Of a DNA stretch of 64,000 nucleotides, positions 46,195-57,380 are shown piece after piece. Position 1 is the first letter of the stretch; each line of letters opens with the position of its first letter. Source of the DNA: Ulva prolifera (Eukaryota; Chlorophyta; Ulvophyceae; Ulvales; Ulvaceae); the NCBI GenBank assembly GCA_023078555.1, contig CM041201.1, positions 1,185,713-1,249,712 on the forward strand, in the 5' to 3' direction. Under the pieces are notes generated by a model, which saw nothing but the letters and a program-made list of their open reading frames with translations, was not told where the DNA came from and did no database searches. The position numbers were made by a program, and so were the translations under genes.

Positions 46195-47089
46195 CGCAGA
46201 ACTTCTATGTGCTTTCGGTGTCATGGAGTGGAGACTTCACCGTCGATCTCGGGTGTCAGGAGGGACCAATCGTGCGTTCCCAAGAGGACGCCCGACATTC
46301 AGAATCGAACCGGCAGCTGTTCAGAAGGCTCCTCTGCATCGTTCATACCTTCCACGGCTTCTGTGATCTGTGGCTTTGAAGCCTACACGTATGTGATGGA
46401 CGGCGGCAAAGACTGTGGCCTCGAGGAGCTCAAGGTCAGTGCAATTGCGTGGGGTGTTGAGGTCGCGAGCCGCTCTTGCTCGCGTGCGCGTGCGGCCGGC
46501 GACTTTACAGGGTCGTATAGCGATGCCCTAAACATTGAATGTTCCAAGAGGAATTGATTTGTGAGGAAGCGGTGCCGCCGCCTCCACCGCCCCCACCCCC
46601 ACCGCCACTGCCTCCATCTCCACCACCTCCCCCGCCGCCTCCACCGCCGCCGCCTGCTTCCCCGACACCACCTCCCCCCCCGCCGCCTCCACCGCCCCCA
46701 CCCCCGCCACCCCCACCGCCACTACCTCCATCTCCACCACCTCCCCCGCCGCCTCCACCGCCGCTGCCTGCTTCCCCGACCGCCACTACCTCCATCTCCA
46801 CCACCTCCCCCGCCGCCTCCACCGCCGCTGCCTGCTTCCCCGCCACCGCCCCCTTCAAGGTGGCGGTGAAGTTCACCGCCACCAACACCTCCGGAGGATC
46901 GATCCGCCCCCGCCGCCACCTCCAGTGATATGGCCGCGGGTGTCGAACTACCGACCTCACGAACCCAGCTTTTGTGGCAATCCAGTGGTATAGCGGTCAT
47001 ATCACTGGATTGCCACAGATGCCAACTCCTCTGGGGGGATCAATGCTATTGGACGTGGTGTTGGCGAAACTTGTGCATCCTTTTTCTGA
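46195..47089 (+). pseudogene. Proline-rich, Cys-rich protein gene, copy 2, apparently disrupted
   Basis: Parallel to copy 1 in order: CATHLINGNTAELLC (about 46168-46212); ICGFEAYTYVMDGGKDCGL and AIAWGVEVASRSC (about 46365-46480); Pro stretch (46570-46860); then an end reading DANSSGGINAIGRGVGETC and ASFF (stop 47087-47089), aligned with the end of copy 1. The Cys-rich block NCGRPGEACC of copy 1 is missing. In its place lies a 97-bp palindrome (46921-47017) containing an in-frame TAG. The reading frame of the Pro stretch runs out near 46926. An intron ending at GCCACAG (47018) could still splice around it, so 'disrupted' is likely but not proven. Confidence 0.6.
46921..47017. repeat. Nested palindrome with tRNA-like internal sequence
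   Basis: The inner hairpin 46973-47017 has perfect 15-bp arms TGTGGCAATCCAGTG / CACTGGATTGCCACA and a 15-nt loop. An outer arm TCCAGTGATATGGCCGC (46921-46937) pairs with GCGGTCATATCACTGGA (46993-47009) with one mismatch, so alternative folds compete. The plus strand holds a box-A-like TGGTATAGCGG, and the minus strand a box-B-like AGTTCGACACC. Confidence 0.75.
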
Positions 47090-47449
47090 GGGCGTACCTG
47101 GATTGTTCTGTTTTGTTTGGCTCTGGTCCATAGCCCTCCTGTGCGATCGTACATATTGCCAAGCCGCAGACGGTATTGCGCGTACAATGCATATATTGAT
47201 TCTGTAAATGTTCTGCGTTGCATCATGGTGATTAGCTATCTTACTGTGATCCCAGTACCGTGTCATCTGGTTTGAAGATTTGGACACCACCGCAGGTGAG
47301 GTGGTGCATCAAGATGTAACAGTTATGTCCAAACAGTGTGCAATGGAAGCCCGATAAGTGCCACAGTGTTCTGCAATCGCCAGTGCCATTTATCAGCAGG
47401 ATACCATTTGCAGTTGAGTACCTCAACGGTGATGCACGCCAGCGCACAC

Positions 47450-47545
47450 CAGTATTGGGCCGCTTCGAACTTGCAACATTTCCAGGGCTGCCATCCAGAA
47501 ATGAGGCTTGCATGTTCGGAATTGTTGTCACCATGACCGAGATCT
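47450..47545. mobile_element. Truncated relative of the hAT-type MITE
   Basis: It starts CAGTATTGGGCCGCTTCG and follows the interior of the 29266 element (ACATTTCC..GGGC.GCCATCCAGA, TTCGGAATTGTT). The right terminal repeat is not recognisable. Confidence 0.6.
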
Positions 47546-47744
47546 TCGAGCGCATGTGACGGACAGTGAAGTCAAAGCGATGCCATAGTGTCTCGGCCGA
47601 GGCCGGCGCATCAACCCTGTCGGGGCCAGTATGTACAGACACCCAGATGCGCCATGGTAACCCAGGCCTGGCCCGCGCCTTGCGCCTGGTCGCCCCTGAC
47701 GCCGGATTGCAGTCTGCACTGGAGCCGCGCTACCTCGCTCCAGC

Positions 47745-47796
47745 TACTAGTAGCAGTCCAGTGGCACAGCGGTCATATCGCTGGACTGCCACACGC
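47745..47796 (+). repeat. tRNA-Gly-like 5' half in a hairpin
   Basis: Arms GCAGTCCAG / CTGGACTGC surround a box-A-like TGGCACAGCGG, then CTGCCAC as in the anticodon loop of tRNA-Gly(GCC). It parallels 46973-47017. The 3' half of a tRNA is absent; a MITE begins right after it. Best read as a SINE-like or retroposed tRNA fragment, not a functional tRNA. Confidence 0.45.
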
Positions 47797-47893
47797 CAGT
47801 GTTGGGTCGTCAGGCCCAATCATATGTAGCAATTAGGAATGTTCAGGTATCTGGGTGGCAGCCATAGAAGTAATGTAAAGCGACCCAACACTG
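47797..47893. mobile_element. hAT-type MITE, 97 bp
   Basis: Terminal repeats CAGTGTTGGGTCG / CGACCCAACACTG are perfect over 13 bp. Flanks CCACACGC and CCACACTG agree at 6 of 8 positions, a decayed target duplication. The interior aligns with the 29266 element in opposite orientation (AGGCCCAAT.., GTAAAGCGA). Confidence 0.85.
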
Positions 47894-48989
47894 CCACACT
47901 GTGGCACGCGCGCCCTTGGGCGGGGCGCGGAGACATCGTCGTGGTCATGCCGCGCATGCATGCGTGGCCGCTGCATATGGAGATAGCTGCCGTGGACGTC
48001 GTGGTCCCGCATGCGCCGGCGGCCTCGTCGTACGTGGCCGCTGCGGCATGCGTGACGGGTGCAGCGGCAGTGCAGAACGTGTGCCTGTCCGTTGCCATGA
48101 TCATGTAGAGAACCGACGTCGCCAAGGAGGGCTATAGCCATCCTACACTGTCGCCGTGGGTGACCCAGCTTCACCTGTCTGCGCCTGCTAATCAGCATCG
48201 TAGTACTATAAATTGAGGTCCATGGGCACGCGCCACACCTGTCAAATGAAGTAGGCTGCACGGAGCTGCGCACACATGCATGCATGCATGTGGCAATCCC
48301 TCACTGCGCCAGAGCGCAGTCAATGTCCAACGCCATCATCGCCATGCATTCCCGGTCAATCTGCAGGCTTGCGGAAGCCTTGAAACTGTATGATTATTGT
48401 CTCAAAGTACAAACGCATACTTGATGAACGATCTACGGGACCGTGAACACACCGCAAACCACATGTTGCCAAGGTGTGAGGCGAGATCCAGTACAGCTGA
48501 GCCAGCAGGCTATTTACAGCGCTGCACGGCGATCGTGTAGCTCAATGCTACTGCATCACCTTCCATCTACACGGAGTGGTCCGCCAACTTCATTTCACCA
48601 GGCGGCCGGTCTACCGAACACTCTAGCCATCCTCGAGCGTCGAAAGTGACGAGCAGGAGCCGAAACGAAACAGCCCGTTCCTGTGCACATCATACTGAGT
48701 TTGCTGCCACACTTCCCCACTGTGTCGGCTGTGCGTAAGCCCGTCAGCAGCGGTGACACAGCCTGCTGCTCCAGATCTGTCGCTGCGACCACCCGCTGAC
48801 GACGAACAAACAGGGCGCCGGCGCCCAGCTGCGCTACAGTCGTCCATGCCACTCTCTTCTTGCAGCTCTGCCGCAGGCAGCGCGCCTCTGCTGGGACGTG
48901 GTGTGCGGTCACTGAATGGCACGTGGTGCTTCGAGGGAACGTGGGCACAGCTTGTGCCTCGGCTAGGAGCGGCGGTCACAGCTCGCTCT
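47894..48989. other. Spacer without recognised gene
   Basis: Short ORFs only. It contains the 3' flank of the minus-strand gene ending near 48990. Confidence 0.35.
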
Positions 48990-51900
48990 TCAGGCGCCTG
49001 CACTTGACCATGGCGTGCTGGCGCTGACGTCAGGGTACATTGAGGCTGGACGTGGATGCGTTCCCACAACGTGCTCGCACATCGACACCTGTGGGGCGTT
49101 CGCAGAACCAAGACAACCTGCTGTGCACAATCCATGCAGAATCCGCACCGCGCTTGTCCGCGGGGGCAGCCGGGGCATGGCCTCAAGCACCACCGGGATC
49201 CCTGCATCCTCGCCCACACTGTTCCGCAGGATTGCTGCAATGTGCTCATGCTCCAGCAGGTGCAGGAAGACCATGTCCTTGACGTCGGTGCGGCTGCGCG
49301 CCTGCGTCCCAAACAACCGTCCCCGCGCCGTGGCTCCCAGGTCGACCCCAGTTCTCCCATGCAACCTGCAAAGGCCACCACAGATCTAGACGCGACACCT
49401 TTCGTCGCAGAGTCTTGAGTCCAGGACAACAGGCTGCAGTGATGTCCTCATGATCAGTGACTCATCACAGCGCCTACTAGGCGCCTAGTAGCCGGCAGCC
49501 GTACTGCATGTGAACCATGTGCAGCGTTCGTCGTCGGGCTACACACGTGCCGAGATGCGGGCGGGGCTCACCTGGAAGGCCATTCAGACTCACCGACAGG
49601 ACAGTCCGGCTGCTCCTGGCTGCCCACTTCCACCGTGGGCCGCCCTGCATTGCCGCGTTCGATCTGCAGCTGCGCCCATGCGGGCGGCCTCTGAGTCGCA
49701 GCTGCAAGGTGGTCATTACTCACAGTTGCAGAGGAGCCACCTGTACTCATGTAGCCACGCGTAGGGGCACGGGTCCTCCCAATTCATTCGCACGTGCACA
49801 CATTCCTGTGACTGCATAGTCAGTAAAACAGGAATATTGCATGTCTACTGGAGCAGCTGCATTGATGCAGTGCGTATATCATTCCAGCAGGTGAAACACA
49901 TCATGCCGGCTGCACATCTGAGGTCCACTCCGGATGACGCACCACGCACCGAGTGTCCGTCCTGCCGAGAAGATGCCTCTTCAAAAGCTGCTGCAAGCCG
50001 TGAGACCTGGTGTGCCTCGGGCAGTAGCGACTGCTCCATCTTCACTGGACTCCGTGCCTCAAACTTAAGGTCCTCCCCAGTGGCCACAGGCGCTGCCAGC
50101 GAATCCTCGGCTCCCACCGATGCTGACCCCTCCTGCGCTTCACCTCTGGACCCGCTAGGAGCAGCGCTGCTGCTCCGGAAGCCGGGTGCTGAGTCGCTCT
50201 GCGCCATGCACTCACTGCGCAGCCTCGTTATTGGCGATGCGCAAGCTCCGCTGGCCACGCGCTCGTGGCCAGGGGGGCCCGGGGGCCTCGGCACGAACCA
50301 GCTCGAGCCCGTCTGTGCGTCCCGCACGCTCCTGCTATCCGGCGAGACATACCCAAGCGCCTTCATCGCCCGCAGAACCGGGCTGTCTGCGGCCGCCGGA
50401 GAGCGGCTGCCCCCCGTGGCACCCACGTCGCAGGACCGATATGCACCACCACCCGCGTCCGTGGTAACCCCCCCACTGCATCTCACCGCCTTCAGACCCC
50501 GGCCGCCAGCCACGCCTCCTTCTGCATCCCCTGCGGAACCCCCACAGCGACCGCCGCTCAGGCTCGGCATGACAGCGGCGTTGGACTCCCGCCCAGCTGG
50601 AGAAAGGTAGCTGGCCTCACGGCCCGAGCCCGGTGTTAGCAGGGCCAGCTCATCCGGGCGGCAGGAAGCACCGTCTCCGCCACCCGTCCGTGGCGTAGCT
50701 TGCAGCTTGGGGTCAGGAATCAGAGATGCTGCTTCGTTATGAGGTTGTCCAGCATGCTGGACTGGGTCCTCAACGGAGGGGATGCACGCATGCTGCTCCG
50801 CATGCATCCGCAGATCCTGCACGGCCTTGAGCTTTTGCACGTCGTCGGACCTTGTTCGAGCCACGTCAGTCTCTCTTGAGGTTGCCGGCTGAGATAGCGC
50901 TGGAACATGTGCAGTTACGGAGGTCGCCTGTGCGGCGGCGTTGATGCTGTTTAGCGCCACCACGTGCACAACAGATGCGCCGGGGAGTATACTCGACGTG
51001 ACCGACGTGCACCTATCCACTCCCGCAAGCTCAAGGGTCTGCATTGAAACGTCGCGCCCCACAACACCGCCACGGCTGGCGGGCGTCCCTCGAGGACACA
51101 CGGATCCGCTTTCCGGCCTCTGCGGCATCAGGGGCTCTGCCTGGCCGGGTAGCCCTGGCGCGGCTCCCATCGCTCGCGCGCCATCAGGCCACGAAGGTGA
51201 GCCTTGCTCGGCAGTGCACTGAAGCAGCGGGCTCCGTGCCTCGACCGCCTGAGCCCCGGCTGCGGTGCTCACCGGCGCCTGTGGCACCTCTGTTGCTGGA
51301 AACACGGCCGGCATGCTGTGGCTGGGTGGCGCAGCACCCGGCCGGTGCGGTGGCCGCGGCAGCACACAGCATGTGGCAGCTGCTGCAGCCGTGCGAGAGC
51401 CGCTACCCCCGCAGCCCATAGGCAAACTCGACGCCGCCTCGTGGAGGCGCGGCGGTTGCGAGTTGCCAGAGACAGCACCGCTGCCGACACCGCCGCCGCT
51501 GCTGCCACCGCTGCCGCCCGTGTGCCGATGCAGCAATATGCGGACGAGCACCGCCTCGACCTGCGCAGGCGTGAGCGCGGAGCCGTTCACGTCAAAGAGC
51601 GCCACTGGTGCCCCCTCAAGCCACCCCTTCACTACGTCTCGACGTAGGCTGCAGTTTCCTTCTGCAGTGCCACGCTGCTCCAGCTCTGCAGGCGCAGTCC
51701 TCACGAGCGATGCTGGCTCCGTCCGAACGGCGTGCCCTCCGCCCACTGGATCCGCTCGCACCTGGCCTTGGCTGCTGGCCACACGGCTGCAGTGCGGTCC
51801 CACTCCATCCTCTGAGTCTACCACTGCACACGTCACCAGCTTCATCGTAATGCCACTCCCCTGAGAGGCCCTGGGCGTGCTCACATGCATGTGTGGCATG

Positions 51901-54900
51901 CACGCGGGTGTCGCTGTGCTGTTCGCTCCCCCTGCATCAACGTTGACCGTGTTGGTACAGGTGACAGGAATACGTCTCCACCTGACAGAAATGCTGCAAA
52001 GGCAGCATATGTCGCGGCAATGGCCACTTGCAGTCACAATGCCGCGAGACTGTGTCCATGATTGACAACATCGAGGAGCTGAAGCCCTCGGCTGCGATGG
52101 CCGCACCTGCAGCTGTTTGGACGCGCAGCGGCGCAGATGCCGGACAGCAGCTGCCGAACTCAGATCTACCCACACTCCTGGCGGGGGTTGGTGTGCCTTG
52201 CAGCGCCCTCGGTGAAGTCTGCCCGCTACCTGTTGCAATTTCCCGGCCGACGCTGCTACGTTTGCCATGCATGTCGGGGCTGAGCTGGCCGTGCATCAGC
52301 CCATCATGCTGCACCTGTGGGACGCCGTCGAACCTTGGCGAGGCCGCTTCAGCATGACTCGAGGAGCCATCCCCAGTACTGTGGTTCGCAGGTAATCTGG
52401 TCTGCTGTGTGGATTCAGTGGCGCGTTTGATGTCGGACTCGTGAAGACTGCTACGTGCTTGTATGGGAGATGAGGTATCCACCATCAAGGACTCCTGGTC
52501 AATAGCGCTTCCAGAACAGACCAACCTGCTGAGCTTCTGCATGGGTGGTCCGATCGATTGGGTCGTTGGCAGCGTGGTGGGGGCCTCAGGCTGTGTCCCG
52601 ACCCTGTGGATCGAGGACGATACAGCAGGAATCCTGGGGGAGGTGTCTGCACATGCACACGGCCTCGCACCAGGGGGTGCATTGACAAGGCCACGCACCG
52701 CTGTGTCACCGACAGGAAAGCTGCAGATCCTTGCCGCAGACGCTCATCAAGCAGCACTGGACAGCTCTCGCAGGCTAGATACACAAAGGCCCGAGACGCA
52801 TACCTCCGCATTTTCTCGCATTGCACACCAACTTTCCAGTGGCTGCAGGCTACCTGGTTCCATGAAAAGACAACACCAGCTGCAGGATGGCCCCGCACAG
52901 CCATTCACGGCGGCGCACGAGTCTAACTCAGATGCCGTAGTCCTGTGCGACCGCATGCGTGGAGCTCGCACTGCTGGACAGGATCACGCATATGCATGCA
53001 GGACACACCACGGCCACACTTGCAGAGGTGCGCACACACCTGGCTCTGCGCTGTCGAAGCAGCTCATTGCATAGATGTTACTGTGCCATACAGGCATCTC
53101 CCCAAGGCACCCATGTTGCCTGTAGACACATTCCGCGCCAGAGTCGTCGGATTGCTGCAGTGACGGAGCCCGACAACCTGAAACAGGCACACGGCAGCAG
53201 GGGCTGGCCTTTGTGCTGGCGGCCCCATCAAGGGAGCTAGCCGTATCAAACGCCAACCTGGCATCACGCTCATGGCCTGACTTGGGGTCCAGCTCGGTGT
53301 CATGCAGCCGCTTGAGCTTGAGCTTGTGGGGGGTGCTGGAGTGTAGGGACGCCCGCATGTGGTGCCGGAGGGTTTGGTCCCTCCGCCGCAGCTGCACGCA
53401 AATCAGGACATTGTGACCCTGTGCACGGTGCAGTGTCGCCTCGACGCGACCCCGTCCGCCCACCACATTGGTACCGCGTATCGTGTGCAAAACTCCACCC
53501 ACTTCAATCCCCCGTGTCGTTATGTCAACTTGGCCGCAATCATGTCATTGATGTCAGCAGGATCAAACCTAATTTCAGGACATGGCGGGACGGTCACTGT
53601 GTCTCCACATTGTTTGATTTGTGAAAGGCATGTGGGCCAGTGTGTGAAAGCGCTGGGAACGACCAAAACCATTTTTGGTACCACCACCCATGACACAGCG
53701 GTCAGCCAGCCCAACACTGTTGAGAAGCGCACACACATTGGGCAGTCGAGCCCAGTCACATGAAACGGCTCGAAATTTGAGGTCTAAAATGTCAACATGT
53801 CAGCCCTAAGATTGGTTTAAGGTGACACTCGCTCCGCGGCACCCGCACACAAGGCAACAGCTACCTGAGCACACAGTAGACAACAGATGCTCCCAAACGG
53901 ACCAACGGCCAGCAGAATGGACACGGCGGTGGTGTCATGAGCAGGCTGCTGTGAGGAGGCATGGGAGCACACCTCAGCAGTGCGTTGGCGCAGGGCAGCT
54001 AGTGCAGCATCGACGGCATCTACCACAGCTACACCGCTGCCGCTGCGCCCCGCCGCCACGCAGCTGGTCTCTGCAGCGCTCGGTGCTTCCACCCCCGGTG
54101 ATAAACGATGCCCACTATTCCCGCTCGCTCTCAGCCCTCGCAAGCCTTGTTCAAGCAAAGAAGGGCCCGCAGAGCAAGCTTGCTGCCATGCGGCGCGTGG
54201 CTGTGGTGTGGCGCGTGGCTGCAGTGCAGAACCTCGCTCTCTGCGAGAGCCACACGGTCGCCCCAGACGTCGTTGAGAATCATCATGCTGTGCCCAGAAG
54301 CTGCATCCCTGACCGGCTGTTCCGTCCAGCGGTCCGCATAACTCCCTTGGCGGCTCTCTGTGCCGGTGTGGCGCCGACCATCCGGCTGTGTCGAAATCAT
54401 GTGGAGTGGCGTCCACGTCACCAGAGCCGCAGCTGCTCGGGCCCGTTGGCAGATGCTGATGCCGAGCTCCTGACACCTCGAGGTGCCGCTGGCTTGTGTC
54501 AGTAGGTCCAGCGCTGCACCGTTTGGTCACCGATCTACAATACTCTGAACACGAGCGTGCCAGGCTGCTGCGAGGAGACTCCACGCTGTCTGGGCTGCTG
54601 GCCAAAGACTCACGGATCCAGCGCTTTGCCATCTGTGTTAGCTTGGGCGGGCCTGGCTCAGGGTGCCGCTGGACCAGCACAGCTTCAGAAGGACTACATC
54701 TGCGAGCATCTGTGCCATCTGGACGTCTGTGTGCCTGCTGTTGGGCAAGCGAAGGAGTTTGATCAGCGGCAATCTGGTCGGAAGCATGTTTCGGTGACCT
54801 GGCTTGCAGACGCAGCTGTCTGCTGTGGGCCTTACTGAGCCTTGCATATGGGCAGAAGGCCTGCGCCTTCTGCACGTGGTGCTGCAGTGCGGCTTTTGCA

Positions 54901-55676
54901 TGCCGCAGCTTCGAGTCAGCTGCTGAGTGCAGACAGGCAGACTGGGCATATAGCCTGGAGTCTGCTGTGGTTGCACACGGCTGCTGTGTGGCCTGAGGCA
55001 TGCATGGCAGGGCAGCAGGGGTGTGGGAGCCTGTGACGCAGACACGCTGCATGCACATGCACGCTTGAAGGGGCGTGTAGAGTGCGCTGGGCCAGGAGGG
55101 AGGCGGGTGGCACGACTGTGTTGGACTGTTTGTGAGGCGTGATTGTAGAGGAGCGCCCGTGCTCGGCGCTGGGAACTGCTGAAGACCACATGTACTGCCG
55201 CTGGAACTTTCCACACAGCAGTGGGAGGATGATGGCTGCGTGTATTGACGGGACCAGGGCTGTGGGGGTGCCGGTGGGTTGGTGTGATGGCAATCGACAT
55301 GGGCTGTGAGGTTTCCTGGTGTGCCTGTTTGTGTTGCAGCTGTGGCACGGCAGGCTGGCTGTGTACTGGTGAGCGCAGCCGAGCCTGCTGAAGGAGTGAC
55401 AAGGGCTGGATGCCGTGGGGAGTGACAGTCTTCTGTCTGGTCATCATCGCTGGTGTCAGAAGACAGGCACCTCGCTAGCTGCCTCTGTGCAGCCGCGAGC
55501 AACCGGGGCTTGGCCCTTTGCCAAGCCATAGACATGTCTATGCCATGTGAAACCGGCTGTGGCATGTCGGATCGTTGAGCACTGCTCACGCCACATGGCT
55601 GTGGGATGCTGCTCGTTCTGTCACGCTGCTCTACATTGAGCTCATACGTTGCAAAAGTTGATTCGAAGCAGCCCAT
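48990..55676 (-). CDS. Long unrecognised low-complexity protein gene (multi-exon, joining tentative)
   Basis: Best exon blocks on the minus strand: 55676-53973 (568 codons, from ATG); about 53530-53240 (VGGVLHTIRGTNVVGGRGRV, LRRRDQTLRHHMRASLHSS); about 52904-52770; about 52480 to 49890 (807-residue open frame); 49750-49575; and about 49360-48990 (LFGTQARSRTDVKDMVFLHL, LRNSVGEDAGIPVVLEAM). The N-terminus MGCFES is a possible N-myristoylation/palmitoylation signal. Most of the rest is Ser/Pro/Gln-rich and probably disordered, and the terminal block looks helical, possibly HEAT/armadillo-like. No family is recognised. It could be two adjacent genes, because the exons between 53,970 and 52,480 are not all joined. 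Confidence 0.45.
49470..49491. repeat. Overlapping palindromes with TACTA core
   Basis: GCGCCTA-C-TAGGCGC (49470-49484) overlaps the perfect 18-bp palindrome CTACTAGGC/GCCTAGTAG (49474-49491). Same core as the 44772-44886 cluster. Confidence 0.85.
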
Positions 55677-57380
55677 TCAAAGCAGTGGTGAGGTCGCTCA
55701 GATTAAAAACGATCATTTACATCATTCAGGGCTGTGTGGGCCACATGAGCAGGGACTGCCATGGCGCGCGACGCGTGCTCAAACAAGGAGCGTACCGTCC
55801 AATGTCGGAGAGTTGACACGGGAGACTGATGCCTCGCCCTCTGCACGAATTATATAGGTGCGCGGATCTGAGGCCTTCTGCTCCGCTCTCCACTGCACAT
55901 GCGTTTGCAACGTCAGCGCTGGAGGGCTCGACATTGCACTGTCAACGTGCATGTTGAGTTTTGCTCAGGCGAAGAACAGCACGAGAAACTGGCATGTTTC
56001 GTTCACGACGTTGTACACGAAAGCATCCCATTACATGTGCACGCCGCTGTGGGCACTGTGCGCTACAACTGAGATGTGTAGCATTGACGCAAGTAAACCC
56101 ACAGGAATCATCAACGTCGAACGGCGTACTGACGGGAAGCAGACCAGTCCCTTATTTGTTTTATGTTCTCTTGTCACATGACTCATGTATGATGATGAAT
56201 GCTATATTTGCCAGCAGGCCGCATTGCTGCAGGCCGATCAAGAGCAACGCGTGGCTACCAGGATCTTTCTTCAGTATGCATCAGTGGCGGCGGTGCGGTG
56301 CCACGTAAGGTCCTAAAGACATGTAGGTCTGACAATACCCACGCACATGGATTGTTTGCAGTTATTTGTTCTGCTTGGGGGATGCGTCCGCACGGTTCCA
56401 TGTAAGGGCCCGTATGCCGATGCGTGGAGAGGAGCTTCAACTGATTGGTTGGCTCGCGATGTACAGCAAAGTATATCTGGAATAACTCAGCCGTATCCGT
56501 GAGACGTTGACGTGACGTAGAATATCTGAGATTGCGTTACTGCTGTAACTTTGTCCTTATGTTGCCACGGACAGCCAGCCCAGGCCCGCTGGGCACATAT
56601 TGGCACAGATGCTGTTGAGGAATACGCGTCGCACCTGCCTGCCAGATCTGTAGTGCCCTGTGGGCCACTGAGATTTAAATACATCAGTTTTGTGTTGACC
56701 ATGTGATGATTCTGATGATCTATTATTGTCAAGTTGCTACAAAAGTACAGCTACGTTCAAGGTACATGACCTTACGTTCGGTCAGGCAGACACGCTTGGG
56801 CCAGTGGCAGCGTGGGAACAAGAAAGTATGCCGCGACAGTGCGAAATCCAGCATCTGCACTTCGCCAAGACAGTCGAAATCGTGCCGGTACGGTACTGCA
56901 CGTGAGTGCATTGCAGAGTAAACCATCAGTAGGCGTTTGCTGCGGAGCTGCTGCAAGTTGCTCATGGAGTGTTATGCAGCCCAGAGACAGAGAGAGCAGA
57001 CTCACCATCACAAGTCTGGAGCAAGAAAAATATGCGCAATTACAAGATGAATTCTACGTGAAGCATGTTGTGGAAAAAACAATCTGAATGGAATCAACAT
57101 GTGGCAACGCCTACACAGCTCCCCACCTACTGAGTATTCATGCCTTCAGCAGGCTCTGTCCAGCGCTGAAGAGCACGCCTGCTGCCCCGACGCTACACAA
57201 CATTGCAGGCCTCGCAGCCATCATGGCTTCTGACACTTGCTGCAGCGCACTCGAATCGAAATCAGACTCAAGCACGAGGGCACGTTGTGGATAGCTCAGC
57301 GTTTCCCAGGACGCAGCCATGAATCAGAACACATACTCACAAAGTATTGTGCAGGGTAGTATTGTTATAGACACTGCCAG
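55677..57380. other. Intergenic region
   Basis: It lies between the minus-strand gene starting at 55676 and the 3' end of the senescence-domain gene. No supportable gene; it should contain the promoter of the former. Confidence 0.4.

Noticed and set aside
42540-47089. Assignment to true pherophorins of volvocine algae
   Set aside because: The poly-Pro spacer fits, but the flanking Cys blocks do not clearly match the pherophorin domains, so only a general glycoprotein-like call is made.
46973-47796. Functional tRNA-Gly genes
   Set aside because: Only a 5'-half-like segment is present. There is no T arm or acceptor stem partner on the same strand, and the sequence folds as a plain hairpin.
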